Part shown: positions 32,876-45,400 of the stretch, one piece after another
How the letters are laid out: every line of letters begins with the position of its first letter
Numbering within the stretch: position 1 is the first letter of the stretch
Translations under genes and position numbers: made by a program
The notes under the pieces: model-generated
Told to the model about the DNA's origin: nothing
Seen by the model: only the letters and a program-made list of their open reading frames with translations
Databases searched by the model: none
Assembly (NCBI RefSeq): GCF_027409185.1
Contig: NC_084463.1
Location: forward strand, 156,228,369-156,292,368
Source: Cynocephalus volans
Taxonomy: Eukaryota; Chordata; Mammalia; Dermoptera; Cynocephalidae
DNA length: 64,000 bases
Direction: 5' to 3'

Positions 32876-33559
32876 GGAAGCCTCAGGGGTCCCTGGGTCT
32901 GGGGTGCTCGCAGCAGGAAACTGCAGCGTCAGTCCTGGTAGCGAACAGGGGCTTTCAGCTGAGGGGCCTGGACATACACCTCTCCCCTCTGAACCCGTTT
33001 CATCTCCACTGTGAGGATTAAAGGAGAAGCTAAGCAAAGCACTCAGCACAGGCCTGGCACAGAGTGAGCACACAGTGCCGGGTGCTATTGTCATTATTTC
33101 TCCTCGTTGCCTGCAGTGATGCTGGTGGGAGCACCGCTGTGGGGCTGTGTCTTACCAGGCAGAATTGCAGCCAGCACCTGCCTGCAGGGGTGAGAGATCA
33201 ACGAGAGACGATGTGGCCCAGGGCTCGGGCCTTCTGACCTGGAGGGCAGGCAGGGCTGGTTGTCCACAAAGCCACTTCAGCCCGGCTTCTCCAAACAGGT
33301 GGGGGAGTGGGGAGGGGCAGATCATCAGGCTGAGCTCTGCCCTGTCCTATGTCCTGTGTCTGCCTGGACCAGGAAAAAGATGCAGCCTGCTACAGGATGC
33401 AGGCCCTGGTTCCTAAAGCACAACCTTTTCCGTGACTTTGAACTTAATGTCAGAACGAGAAAGAGCGGAAGTCAGGTCCGTCTCTGCATCAGCACCACCT
33501 CTTGCCATGGAGGAGACAAATCTGAGCCTGTCGCTTCCCAGCACACAGATCTCTACCGC

Positions 33560-34545
33560 ATCTCTGCTGCCTGCGGGAGCTGTCCCGATTCCCACTCTCA
33601 GCATTCGAGGCCTCTCCTTATCCAGCGCACCAACCAGCAGTCCCTGCACCCCCTTCCCCATGTGCACAGCTACCCAGCCCCTGCCCCACCTCTGTGCCTT
33701 TGCATGTGCTGTTGCTGCCACCTGGAATGACTTTTCCCTTCCCTTACTCATCTTGCAGGTCCCACTTCTGAGACCCTCAGTGTCTCTGAGCCCCCGAGAG
33801 GGTGCATATGGCATTTCAGGCCAACTTATCCCCCAGGCATGGGGCCCAGCCCAGATGGGCTTTCTCCCTCTGGCCTTTCCTTTGGAAGCAGGTTTTTCAT
33901 GTTCCTTTCTGGCCACTTTGAAGAAGTCATTTGAACAGGAAGTGAGACCCAGCAGGAAGCGGTTGAGGCCTGCCCTGGAATCCTCCAGCCCCTTACCCAG
34001 CAGAGTGACAGCATGACAGGACCCCACACAGCGTCTTGTGGGAGGCCCCCGTTGCGCTCCCCGATGCCACCATCACACATAGGAGGAGGCCTGACTCCTC
34101 TCTCAGTTATAGGCCCTCAGTGATCTGGCCCCACCCAGGCTGCCACCTTCATTTCTGCCACTCCCTGGTCGAATCCCATCATCAGTCAGCATTTATCACT
34201 GTCTCCTCCCGTCCTGTCCACACCAGGCTGTCTCTGTGCCCTGGACTACGCTGTGGCTCCCCGCTCTGGAACACCAGTTCGTCCCTGGTCTCTTGGTGAA
34301 CTTCATTCATCCTTCAAAACCCTGGCCAGAAGTTGCCTCCTCTAGGGAGCCTTTGCTGATCCTCTCAGACAGACCCCACCTGTCGTTCCTCCCTCCAACA
34401 TCTGTCCCTCACTTTACAGCCACCTTTGTCCTCTGTGGTAACTCTTTTCACACAGCTGCTTCCTACCCCGATGATGAGCAACTTGAGGACAGAGACTCCT
34501 CCTATTTTACAGAACCCAAAGGCCCCAGTGTCTTACAGTGACCTG
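33560..34545 (+). repeat. L2 LINE 3' remnants
   Basis: 33680-33780 carries TGTGCCTTTGCATGTGCTGTTGCTGCCACCTGGAATGAC, an L2 hallmark. 34110-34540 carries GGCCCTCAGTGATCTGGCCCC, TCTGGAACACC, AGTTGCCTCCTCTAGGGAGCCTTTGCTGAT and CAACTTGAGGACAGAGACTCC, in L2 3'-end order. Open frames crossing both strands here are not supported as genes. Confidence 0.6.
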
Positions 34546-34737
34546 TTCTGGATCCATTGTTACCCGTGGCCTGGTGCAATTCCCTGTGGCTCTATTTTTA
34601 TCTGCGATGGGTACAGCCTGGGGACAAATAACTACAGGGGGAAGGCAGACAAGAAGGCAGAGCAGGCAGAGACAGGCTGGACCGGGCTCAGGCTCGCACG
34701 CACGCCAGTGACTCCTCACAAAAACAATACTATGTCA

Positions 34738-35165
34738 GTGTCCTAGAGCTGTCGTAAGAAATGACCACAAACTTGGTGGCTTTAAACAACAGATGTTTAT
34801 TCTCTCAGCCTGGAGGCCAGAAGTCTGAAATCAGATGTCACCTGGACCACACTCCTTCCAAAAGCTCTAGAAAAGGATCCTTCTTTGCCTCTCCCAGCGT
34901 GTGGTGGCTTCAGGCATTCCTTGACTTGGACAGCACAGCTCCAGTCTCTGCCTCCTCTTCACATGGCCTTTCCTCCTCCCTGTGTGTCTCTCATGGGACA
35001 CTTGTCACTGGATTTAGGGTCCACTCAGATAATCCAGGATGGTCTCTTCTTGAGAACCTTAACTCAATTACTCCTGCAAAGCCCTTTTTTCCAAATAAGG
35101 TCACGTTCACTGGTTCTGGGGGTTAGGATGTGGACATATCTTTTTGAGGCCTCTATCCAACACAC
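34738..35165 (-). repeat. MLT1-like MaLR LTR
   Basis: Reverse-oriented LTR: AGAAATGACCACAAACTTGGTGGCTTTAAACAACAG at one end and TTCCAAATAAGGTCACGTTCACTGG .. ATGTGGACATATCTTTTTGAGG at the other. Same general type as 1474-1889. Confidence 0.7.
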
Positions 35166-36145
35166 TACAAATAGTAATAGCAACATTTACGGGGAACTTA
35201 CCGTGTGCCGGCACCAGGGTGGGCACTTTACATGGATTAGCTAATTCAGTCCTCACAACCACCCTCTGAGGTAGGTACTATTATCATCTCCACTCACAGA
35301 GGAGGAAACTGAGGCTCAGAGAGGTTAAGTGACTGGTCCAAGCCTGCTCGGCCAGGAAGCAGAGGAACTAGAATTCAAAGCCAGGTGGTCCAGCACTGGA
35401 GCCCAGCTCTTCCCAGCTGACTGGATCGTCTGAGGTTCTTTGTTCCTGTAGGGGAAGCAGGGATACGTTTCTGCTGTTAAAATTGCTCCCACAAGCTTCT
35501 GGAAGCATCTCTACAGCAGGCATAATCCATGGGGATCACAGCTGGGGCTTCCCTTGGGTCTCTCTGCAGGCGACTGGGTGAGGTGAGCTGCTCCCTGCTG
35601 GTTTCCCTGCATGCTTGGGTCCCCCTGGCCTTGTCTTTCCAGCCTTGAGAGGCCACATCCTCCTCTGACGCCCTCCCTCTGTCCTTGGGTTATACTGGCA
35701 GAAGAGTCAGGGCAGTACTGACACTTAAATCGCACAGCACCCCGGTTAGGCTGGTTTTATTCTTAGTCCCATTTACAGATTAAGAAACTGAAATCCAACT
35801 TTTAAAAATAAAAAGAATGAAGTTAAAAAAGGAAAGAAATAAACAAACTGAGGTTCAGAAAGAAGTCAAATGAATAAAGCCGAGACTCCAAACCCCGATG
35901 ATCTGACCCTGTCCCCCTACCAGTAAAAGCCGTGCAGTTTTCATGGCCGTGGTGCTCAGATGATTGCTACCTGCAGACCCTGTTCTGCGCTTTACATGGA
36001 TGGTCTCATCTAACCCTCAGAGCAACTCTACAAGTTAGGTGCTGTTATTAGTTCCATTTTACAGATGAGGAAAGCAAGTCCCAGAGCAGGCAAGTGACTT
36101 TTCCAAAGTCTGTAGGGGCCGAGCAGAGAAGCTGGAATCCCTCCC
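35165..36145 (-). repeat. series of MIR remnants
   Basis: 35165-35420 (GAACTTACCGTGTGCCGGCACCAGG .. AGAGGAGGAAACTGAGGCTCAGAGAGG) and 35975-36130 (TTTACATGGATGGTCTCATCTAACCC .. TTTACAGATGAGGAAAGCAAGTCCCAGAG) are clear minus-strand MIRs. 35745-35880 is a weaker one. Confidence 0.65.
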
Positions 36146-36187
36146 AGGTCGATGAGCTCTGGTGACTGTGGGTCTTTGCAAGAGTAT

Positions 36188-37745
36188 GGAGTCATACAAA
36201 GGCACCAAAGACATACATTAGGGAAAGGACAGTCTCTGCAATAAATGGTGCTGGAAAATCTGGGTATCCATATGCAAAAGAATGAAACTAGACTCCTGTC
36301 TCTCACCATATACCAAAATCAACTCAAAATGGATTAAGGACTTAAATATAAGACCTGAAACTATGAAAGTACTAGAAGAAAACACTGGGGAAACTCTATA
36401 AGATATTGGTCTGGGTGAAGAATTTAGGTCCTCAAATGCACAGACAAGGAAAGTAAATAAAAGCAAATGGGATTATATCAAACTACAAAGCTTCTGCACA
36501 GCAGAGGAAACAATCAACAGTAAAGAGACAACCTACAGAATGGGAGAAGATATTTGCCAACTATCCATCTGACAAGGGATAAATACCCAGAATACACAAG
36601 AAACTCAAACACCCAAAAAAAAAAACCAATCTAATTTAAAAATGGACAGATGGTCTGAATAGACATTTCTCAAAAGATGACACACAAATGAATGACAGGT
36701 ATATGAAAAAATGCTCAACATCACTAATCACCAGGGAAATGCAAATCAAAACCACAATGAGATATTACCTCAACCCAGTTAACATGACTAGTATCAAAAA
36801 AACAAAAAATAACATGCTGGTGAATATACAGAGAAAGGAGAACCCTTACTCACTGTTGGTGGGAGTGTAAACTCGTACAGCTATTGTGGAAAACAGTACG
36901 GAGGTTCCTCAAAAACTAAAAATAGAACTACCATGTGATCCCACTGGTGTGTGCATATTCAAAAGAAAGGAAATCAGCATATCGAAGAGATACCCGCACT
37001 CCCATGCTCATTGCAGCACTATTCACAATAGCCAAGATGTGGGATCAACCTAAATGTCCATCAATGGATGAAAAGATAAAGAAAATGTGGTATATATACA
37101 CAATGGAATACTACTCAGCCACAAAAAAATGAAATCCTGTCATTTGCAGCAACATGGATGAGCCTCGAGGACATTATGTTAAATGAAATAAACCAGGCGC
37201 AGTGGTCACCAGAGGCTGGGAAGGGAAGCGGGGAGTGGTGCTGAAGAAACGGTGGTTAATGAGTACGAAAATACAGTCAGATGGGAGGAATAAGTTCTAG
37301 TGTTCGATAGTACAGTAGAGTGACTATAGTAACAACAATTTATTATGTATTTCAAAATAGCCAGAAAAAGGGCTGGACCTTGGCTCACTCGGGAGAGTGT
37401 GGTGCTGATAACACCAAGGCCACGGGTTCGGATCCCATATAGGGACGGCCGGTTCGCTCACTTGGGAGACCGTGGTGCTGACAACACCAAGTCAAGGGTT
37501 AAGATCCCCTTACCGGTCATCTTTAAAAAAAATAAATAATAGCCAGAAGAGAAGATTTGGAATGTTCCTGACACAAAGAAATGACAAATGTATGAGGTGA
37601 TAAATATCCTAATTACCCTGATTTGATCATTACTTATTGTATATGTGCATCAAATTATCACATGTACCCCATCAATATGTACAATAATTATATTTCAGTT
37701 AAAAAGTGGACAAAATCCCTAAAAAATGTAAAATTAAATTTTAAA
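36188..37745 (+). mobile_element. 5'-truncated L1 LINE (ORF2 3' end plus 3' UTR)
   Basis: Contains degraded L1 ORF2 3' sequence: TAAATGGTGCTGGAAAATCTGG, AGAAACTCAAACACCC, CTGTTGGTGGGAGTGTAAAC, then CCATCAATGGATGAAAAGATAAAG and ACACAATGGAATACTACTCAGCC. A 3' UTR follows (TAACAACAATTTATTATGTATTTC .. ATCACATGTACCCCATCAATATGTAC) with an A-rich end. It is interrupted by a CYN dimer at 37370-37537. No functional ORF remains; the longest piece is about 65 codons. By its 3' UTR it resembles the L1MA/L1MB age class. Confidence 0.9.
37370..37537 (+). mobile_element. CYN-type SINE dimer inserted in the L1
   Basis: Monomer 1 starts at about 37370 (GGGCTGGACCTTGGCTCACTC) and monomer 2 at about 37447 (GGCCGGTTCGCTCACTTGGGAG). 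It ends TACCGGTCATC plus an A-rich tail. An 11-bp duplication AATAGCCAGAA flanks it (37356-37366 and 37538-37548), and the L1 3' UTR resumes on the far side. It is therefore younger than the host L1. Confidence 0.93.
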
Positions 37746-38367
37746 AGAGTATAAAGTCATAACTGAGGTCTCCAGATTCTCTCTCTCTCTAGGACAGTTG
37801 GCTCCATTTTCTCAGAGGCATCCTCTGCCCTTGGCCGAGGACGCTCCCCTTCTCTTTCCCAGCCCATTTCCGGGGCTTTGGGAGACACGGTCTCCCCACG
37901 GGTCCATAATCAGTGTGTTATCTAATTCCGTCCCCACCAAAATCGTTCTCATTCCTATGTTCCACATACAGGAAAAAAGCAGGTAAGTGACTTCCCAGTG
38001 TCCCTCTGCTCATGAGTAGTGAACACTAGACGAAATCCAGCCCTGTCACCTCCTCCAGCTGTTGCTGTCTCTGCCACCTAAACCCTGTCAAGGAAAGCTC
38101 TCTCTTAAAATAAAAAGCAAGTTCCTGTTAGAGATCCACCACTTGGCAGCCACACACTAGTGGGTGAATGACAAGGACTGGGACAGTTACATAGTCTCAC
38201 AGCATCTCCCCATAACATACTCATATGTCACAAAGTGGAGAAAGTGGACAGACACTACGTTAACCAAGGGATCAAAGTTCCACCCACAGTAATAGAACAA
38301 ACCAGCACAGTGTACCTCCTGACACAGTGCACTGAGGACACAATGTCGCTTCTGGGGTATTCCTGCC

Positions 38368-38772
38368 TGATATGGGTTGAATCATGTCCCTCCAAAATTC
38401 ATATGTTGAAGCCCTAATCCCCAGTCCCTCAGAATGTGACTGTATTTGGAGGTAAGGCCTTTAAAGAGGAGCATAAGTTAAAATGGGGCCATTAGGATGG
38501 GCCCTGATCCAATCTGACTGGTGTCCTTATAAGAAAAGGAGACATGGGCACACAAAGAGACACTGGGGTGAGCGAGCACACAGGGAAGACCATGAGAGGA
38601 CACAGCAAGAGGGCAGCCAGCTGCAAGCCAGGGAGGGACACCCCCGAAGCAACCAAACCTGCCAGCACCTTGATCTTGGACTCCCAGCCTCCAGAACTGT
38701 GAGAAAACAAATTTCTGTTGTTTAAGCCACCCAGTCAGTGGTATTTTGTTATGGCAGCCCAAGCAAACTAAT
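38368..38772 (+). repeat. MLT1-like MaLR LTR
   Basis: TGATATGGGTTGAATCATGTCCC .. CTGACTGGTGTCCTTATAAG .. CTTGATCTTGGACTCCCAGCC .. TTCTGTTGTTTAAGCCACCCAGTC .. GCAAACTAATT is a full-length MLT1-type LTR in plus orientation. Confidence 0.8.
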
Positions 38773-38803
38773 TGAGGGTATTTCAAAATGTTCTTGGAAA
38801 AAT

Positions 38804-38865
38804 CTTATAACACCAAGATCAGGGGTTCAGATCCCCAGACCAGCTAGCCACCAAAAAAAAGACAG
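38804..38865 (+). mobile_element. 5'-truncated CYN-type SINE with target-site duplication
   Basis: Only the 3' part of a monomer remains (ATAACACCAAGATCAGGGGTTCAGATCCCC, then CCAGCTAGCCACC and an A tail). It is flanked by AAATGTTCTTGGAAAAAT / AAATGTTCATGGAAAAAT (38786-38803 and 38866-38883; 17 of 18 match). The duplication shows it was inserted already truncated. Confidence 0.85.
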
Positions 38866-39351
38866 AAATGTTCATGGAAAAATAGAACCAAAAAATAATT
38901 CAAATCTTTCCATGAAAATTCTGAAGACCCCTCGTACACTGCCAGAAACGTATAACCAGAATCTGATCAGGAGGAGACGCCAGACACACTCAAACTGAGG
39001 CCATTCTAAAAAGTGACTGGCCTGAGCTCCCCAAAAATGTCATGACTGTGAAAGGCAAAGGAAAGCAGAGGGACTGTCCTAGATCGGAGGAGGCTGAAGA
39101 GACACCCACTTATACTCCTGATCCTGCCCTGGATCCCGGACTAGGAAAACACTTTTCTCCTTTGCTATAAAAGTCATTATTAGGACAATCGGTGAATGTT
39201 GAATAAAGTTTGTATCTTAGACAGTTGTGTTTATACCAAAGTTGATTTCCTGATTTTGATCATTTTACTGTGGTTACTTGTTTTCCAAGAAATACTGAAG
39301 TAATTAGGGGTAAAGGAGAATCAGTTGTGTCTTCAACCAACTCTCAGATGG

Positions 39352-39750
39352 TGATAAAGTTTGGATGTGTTGTCCCCTCCAAAACTCATGTGGAAATTTG
39401 ACCTCCAATGTGGCAGTGTTGGAAACTGATTGAGTCATGGGGGCGGATCCCTCATGAATGGATGAATGCTCTCCCTGGGGGTGGGGGTCCTGAGTGAGTT
39501 CTGCTCTATTAGTTCCCACGAGAGCTGCTTGTTTAAAAAGACCCTGGCACCTTCTCTCTCTCTCTTGCTTCCTCTCGTCGTGTGATCTGCTTGTACCTGC
39601 CAGCTGCCTGCCACTTTCCGCCATGAGTAGAAGCAGCCTGAGGCCCATGCCAGATGCAGCTGTCCCAGAATCATAAGCCAAATAAACCTCTCTTCTTTAT
39701 AAATTACCCAGTCTCAGGTATTTCTGTTACAGCAACAAAAAACAGACTAA
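39352..39750 (+). repeat. MaLR LTR (MST/MLT1-like), copy B
   Basis: Same element as 16828-17236, same orientation. Shared runs include AAGTTTGGATGTGTTGTCCC, GATTGAGTCATGGGGGC and GATCCCTCATGAATGGAT. Roughly nine of ten positions agree by eye. Confidence 0.8.
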
Positions 39751-39899
39751 AAAAGATGGATATGTAAGTACTGAAGAAAATGACACGTGTGTGTGCGCAC
39801 GTGCACATAGAAAGAGCTAGAGCAAATGTAGACAGTTAACAACCAAGAAATCTGGGAGAAGGATGTATGGAAATTGTTCTCTGAAAGCCTGAAATTGTT

Positions 39900-42240
39900 T
39901 CAAATAAAAAGCTTAAAACCTCCACGTCATCCCTCAGGAATAGTCCACCTCACTGGCTGCTCCTCCCTGACCCCCCACGGCCCCCCAATCTCCTGCCCTC
40001 TCCACCCAGCTCTTCCTTCTCCAGCAACTCCAGCCAGCTGGAAGTTCCAGAACCTGCACCTTCCTCCCTGCCCCCTCCCCCTCTGCTTTCCCCAAATCCC
40101 CTCTGCCTCAATACAGTATCCCACCAGACCATCCCCTGGGCCCCCCGGCTCCTCCGCCTCCGCTCAGGACCCCTTTCCTCCAGAAACGCTTCCAAGATCC
40201 CCACCACTGGGTTGGGTGCCTCTCCCCACTCTGCTACCAGAGCGACCCACCAAGATTTCCCCAGCTGAGCTCTAGGCACAGTCATCACCCCGAATAATTC
40301 GGCACACCCGTTATCTGTCTCCTTCAGTCTCCTCCTCCACGAGCACTATCATTCCCACCAGAAGGCAGTAGGGGCTGGATTGGAACCGGACTTTTTTAAA
40401 AAAATTATTTTAATTGACACATAATAATTGTACATATTCATGGGGTACAGTGCGATGTTTCAATAAATGTACACAATGTGTAATAATCAAATTAGGATAA
40501 TTGGCATATCCATCACCTCAGACATTTATCATTTCTTTGTGGTGAGAATATTCAAATTCCTCTCTTCTTGTTATTTTGGAATATACAATATCTTCTTGTT
40601 AACTGTAGTCACCCTCCTCTGCACTGGAACACTAGAACTTTAGCAAGCCACATGCTGTCCCAGCTGCTGTGTATAATAATAACGCACAATTCCCAACATT
40701 TGCTGAGCTCAGGGCCCTGGGCTAATCACTTGCAGGAATTAGTGCCACGCATGTGATGGGGATGGTGACAGGACCTCCCTCAGAGGACAGTCGGGTGCTG
40801 TAAGGAGCAAACACGAGCGAGGCCTTAGGACTGCCTGGCAGGTAGTAGACACTGCTGACTGTGGGGCATTCTTTTTAATAAACTTTCTTATAACTGTTCA
40901 AAATTTGCAGAAAAACAGAGACGATAGTACAGAAAGGTCCCATATACCCCACACCCAGTTTCCCTTTGTATGATTAGGGCCATTGTCAGAATCCTGCCGA
41001 TGTAGCCAATTGTCAGGTTATAGCAATAGCTACGCCAATTGTATGGAGAGGCAATTCATAATTAAAGCCAAAATGTTACATTATTTTAGTTACACTAAGT
41101 TTTTCATTTGTATTGTCCAGGCTAGGGGTGAGGGCCCACATACTCTCCAAACCCGGCTGGGTCACCAGGCCCCTCACATACCAAGTCAACGCTCTAGGTA
41201 GTTGGGAAAAATCCCTGGAGCCTTTGGCAGATGACACGAGCTCAGTCCTCAGCAGCAGCTACAGCAGTGGCGGTGGCCTCCCAGAGAGACCCGGGGGCCC
41301 TGGGAGCAACAGCCTCCAGTAATAGTAGTGGCCTCCCGGTGGGCCCCCCTAGGGGGCATCCCAGACGTGGGGGGGTCCTGTGGATAAGAGCTGCTCATCC
41401 TTTATACTCAAGTCCATAACCCAGGACACCTGTGTGCACATGCGCATTTACATTAGACAATACCAAGGAACACCTGGGCGCACGTGCATATTTACATCAA
41501 ATGCTGAACATCCGAGGGGTCCTGACCATTTTCCTTCACTCTCTCTACACCCCTATAATTATCATCTTACATTAGTACATGACATTTATGACAATGCATG
41601 AACCAACGTGGATACATTATTAACTAAAGTCCATTTCCTTAGCTTTTACCTCATGTCCTCTTTCTGTTCCACAATCCCATCCAGGACACCACTTTACATT
41701 TAGTTGTCTGATCTCCTACTTTTTGTTAGTAATAGCCATCATCTCATTAACTGGCTTAATCCTCAGGAGAAGCCTGGGAGGTGCAGCTAGTCTGTTTCCT
41801 CCCCTGTGGCCCCGTCCCGCTGCAGGCTGGTAGGGCAGGGGCCCTGTCTCCTGGTCTTGCTCACCAGTGAGGAGTGAAGAGTAAACTAACCAGGCCTGCA
41901 GCTCCCAGTGGTTCTGAGGCAGCAAGATAGAGCCTGGCTGGGCAGGGAGGGGATAGGGACAGGCTTGGAAGGGAGCCAACCTGCAGGCCACCTCCCAGCT
42001 CTGGAGCTCGTCCCACAGCCCACCTGCAGCCTCACCTTTCCTAGACAGCCCCCTCCCTGCTCCCCTCCCCTCCTTCCCTCCTCCACAGTCAAAATCACTT
42101 CTGCTGAGCAGGCATCACCCCCCACACATGAGGCAGAAAGCCAGGGCGAGGGGTCAAGGGCAGCTTTCTGAGAAGCCTTTCAGAGACCCAGGGTAGGAGG
42201 GTGCCTTCCCCTACCTTAGGGGCAAGAGTTTCACCACAGC
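39900..42240. other. repeat-rich intergenic DNA upstream of ZP1
   Basis: 40395-40640 is an L1 3' UTR fragment in minus orientation (TTGTACATATTCATGGGGTACAG .. AACTGTAGTCACCC). 40655-40860 is MIR-like. 40870-40990 is LINE-like. 41120-41570 is an unclassified segment with two similar sub-units (41429-41455 and 41469-41495, CACCTG.G.GCAC.TGC). 39930-40290 and 41750-42240 hold no recognised gene. Confidence 0.45.
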
Positions 42241-42244
42241 CCCT

Positions 42245-42402
42245 GGTGGCCAGGTGGGTGCTCCCTCAGGTGGGCCCCCTTTGCCCTTAGAGGCTCCCAC
42301 TTGCCCCCCTCTCCCATATAAGGCCTGGGCTCCGCCCTGGAGGCGAGGGAGTAGGAGCTACTGTGGGTATCTGTGCTGTAGCTGGTGGCCGGAGTCTCAG
42401 TC
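42245..42402 (+). promoter_or_regulatory. ZP1: ZP1 core promoter: TATA box and E-boxes
   Basis: A TATA-type element (CATATAAGG, about 42315-42322) lies 80-90 bp upstream of the ZP1 ATG. Two CAGGTG E-boxes sit at 42251-42256 and 42267-42272, about 50-65 bp further upstream. Zona genes are activated in oocytes by the bHLH factor FIGLA through a CANNTG box upstream of TATA. Which of the two boxes is used is not known. Confidence 0.65.
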
Positions 42403-45400
42403 ATGGCCTGGGGTCACTGTGTGGCCCTGCTACTGCTGGTAGCCAGCCTGGGGCTGGGTCAGCAGCCACACCCTGAGCCTGGCCGCCCAGGCCTCCAGCA
42501 CAGCTATGACTGTGGGATGGAAGGCATGCAGCTGCTGGTGACCCCCAGGCCGGGCCGGACCATCCGCTTCAAGGTGGTGGGTGAGTGCCGGCAGAAGCCC
42601 AGTCCCCACCTCCCCAGGCCACGGGCTGCAGCAAGGAGGGACTGGGGCCCTTCACCTGGAACAGGAACAAGAAGAGTGGAGGCCTCCCTCCAGCCTGGGG
42701 GTGGCCACCCCCACCCCTCGCCACAAAACGGGGAGGAAAAAGAGTGGCCAACCTCAGTCTCCCCGTCACCCGGTCAATGTGCACAGGACCCACCAGGCCA
42801 TCTTGTTGAGGTGTAGGTTCTGATTCTGTAGGGCTGGGGCAGGGCCCAGGCTCTGCATTTGTAACCACACCCAGGTGATGCTGAGCCTGCTGGTCCGCAA
42901 AGCACTCTCTGAGTGGCAGGGCCCAATGGCTGTGGCCTGGTGTGGAGAAAAGGGTGTAGGTTTGAAATTGGGCTTTGAATCAGCAGCTTCTAAGTTGTGC
43001 GATCTTGGGGAACTGACCTGATCTCTGAACCTCTTTTTCCTCACCTACGGATGCAAAAAAATGACCCCAACCTTGCTATGGGCACTGAACAGGAGTGTAG
43101 GGGGTGTGCCTACATCCACATCCAGGGGGTGCACTGGCTGTTCTGGGTAAACAAGGTGGGTGAACACTTAGCAGGCATCCGCAAGTGACTGCAACAGCCA
43201 GTTAACCTGGCAAAGAGGCTCAGTTCTTTCTACAAAACCTGGAGTTCAGATCCTTCTCTGGGCACTCGTTGTGTGCACCTGAGAAACCTCACTCATTCTC
43301 CGACTCTCAGCTGCCTCGTCCACAGAGTGTGGCTAACTCAGCTTAAAAGAAATGATGTAAAATACTCAGCCCAGAGCCTGAGACCCTATTTATCCTTTTC
43401 CCCCCGCATCTTCATGCCTGTCTCTGCTGTGTACCACCAACAGAGAACCCTAGCTAGTAAGATCCTAAGACACCCATCCCCTAGATGTGGAAACAGACCA
43501 AAGAGGGGAAGGGGCTTACCCAAGACCACACATCAGGCATGTGCAGAGTCTGGGTGAGGAGTCTTCTCAGCAGTCCCCAGCTGCCTCCCACTTCACCCTT
43601 CAGCATCCCTGACCCCTCTTCTTGCTCCCTCTCTCCCCTCCCCCGACCCCAGATGAATTTGGGAACCAGTTTGAGGTGAACAACTGCTCCATCTGCTATC
43701 ACTGGGTCACCTCCAAGCCCCAGGAGCCCGTGGTCTTCTCGGCTGACTACAAAGGCTGCCATGTGCTGGAGAAGGTAGGATCGCTTACTGCTCTGGGTCC
43801 AGGGGTGAGCTTGTCCTAACATGGTGTCAGGCTACAGAGGCCCCTATGGACCAGGGACGAATCAAAGCCCCAAATCAGTCAGTGGGCTGGTGGCTGAGGG
43901 AGACTGAGTTCCAGGCACGAGCATTTCCTGGGACCCACTGCAAATCCAGCTCCCTGCCTGACACCCCACTCGGCTCTCGCAGACCCTCTTCTGCCTGGGA
44001 CTCTGGGTGGCCTCACCTAGCTGCTATGGCCCTCTCTCTCACCTGCAGGATGGGCGCTCCCACCTGAGGGTGTCCATAGAAGCTGTGCTGCCCGATGGTC
44101 ATGTGGATGTAGCGCAAGAGGCCGCTCTGATCTGTCCCAAGCCTGAGCACACCTGGGCTCTGGACTCTCACCTGGCGCCTCTCACCACGTCCTCACTTCC
44201 CAGTCCTCACACACTGCCCTTCCACCCCACCTCTAGCCACACCTCCCCGGGCTCTGGCCTTCCCAGCCCCCTGTCCCCACAGCACAGCTCCAGCCATCCA
44301 GCCCCTGTGTCAACATCCCTCGGACCTGGACCTACCCCTCCCACCCTGGCTCAACCCCAGTGGGGCACCTTGGAACCCCTGGAAGTGGACAAGCCAGACT
44401 ACATAGGTATGTAGGGCTTCTCTCTGTGTCTGGGGCCTTCTGGAGCAGAGCATAGGGTGGCCTGACAGCCCTTTACTGGGCTCTAAGAAGCCATTTCCTT
44501 CACCACTCTGTCACCAGCCCTAGGGACCCATCTGACCCAGGACCAGTGCCACGTGGCCTCTGGGCATATCCCCTGCAGAGTGAGAAGTTCAAAGGAAGCC
44601 TGTCAGCAGGCTGGCTGCTGCTATGACGACACCAAAGAGGTCCCCTGTTACTATGGCAACACAGGTACAACCTCCCATACTGAGCCTGGTCCTGGTTCCC
44701 TGGATCCTGAAGCAGCAGCAGAATTGCCGCCTCTATCTGGCTGAAACTCTGCTTCACCTCCTGTTCCTAGGAGAGCCTGACTCCCAGAATGGATTGCAGA
44801 AGACACTTTACATGGGGTGACCACGTCCCAGTTGCCTTATAACAATTGTCCGCATATCCTTACCTTTAGACCTAAAACGTCCTGGTTTGGATGACCCTAT
44901 TTTTAGCAGATAGTTTGACCCTTTTGTTCCACAGAAAAAACCTGAGTTTGTAAAGGGTTTTCTCAAGCCAACACTGGCCTAAGCAGAAAGCAAGAGAGAG
45001 CCCAGGTCTCCTGTCTCCCTGGCTGATACTGAAAACAGATTGTCACCCAGCCTATCCCCTTGTCTCTGTGCCGGATGGACACTAAACCCCAGGCCCTGAA
45101 CTTTCTCTTTGATCCTCATTTGTCCCAGCTACTGTCCAGTGCTTCAGAAACGGCTACTTCATCCTGGTTGTGTCCCAAGAAACAGCCTTGGCGCACAAGA
45201 TCACTCTGGCCAATGTCCACCTGGCCTACGCCCCCACCAGCTGCTCCCCAATGCAGGAGACAGATGCTTTCGTGGTCTTCTACCTCCCTGTCACCCACTG
45301 TGGCACCACAGTCCAGGTGGGAGTGGGGACCATGGGCTGGTGCTGAGTACCACCCCCGGAGGGCCTCACCCAGCTGTCTCCTCCCACAGGCAGTTGGCAA

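Noticed and set aside
33413-34027. 204- and 194-codon frames on opposite strands
   Set aside because: They overlap each other on L2-derived GC-rich DNA, with no splice or homology support.
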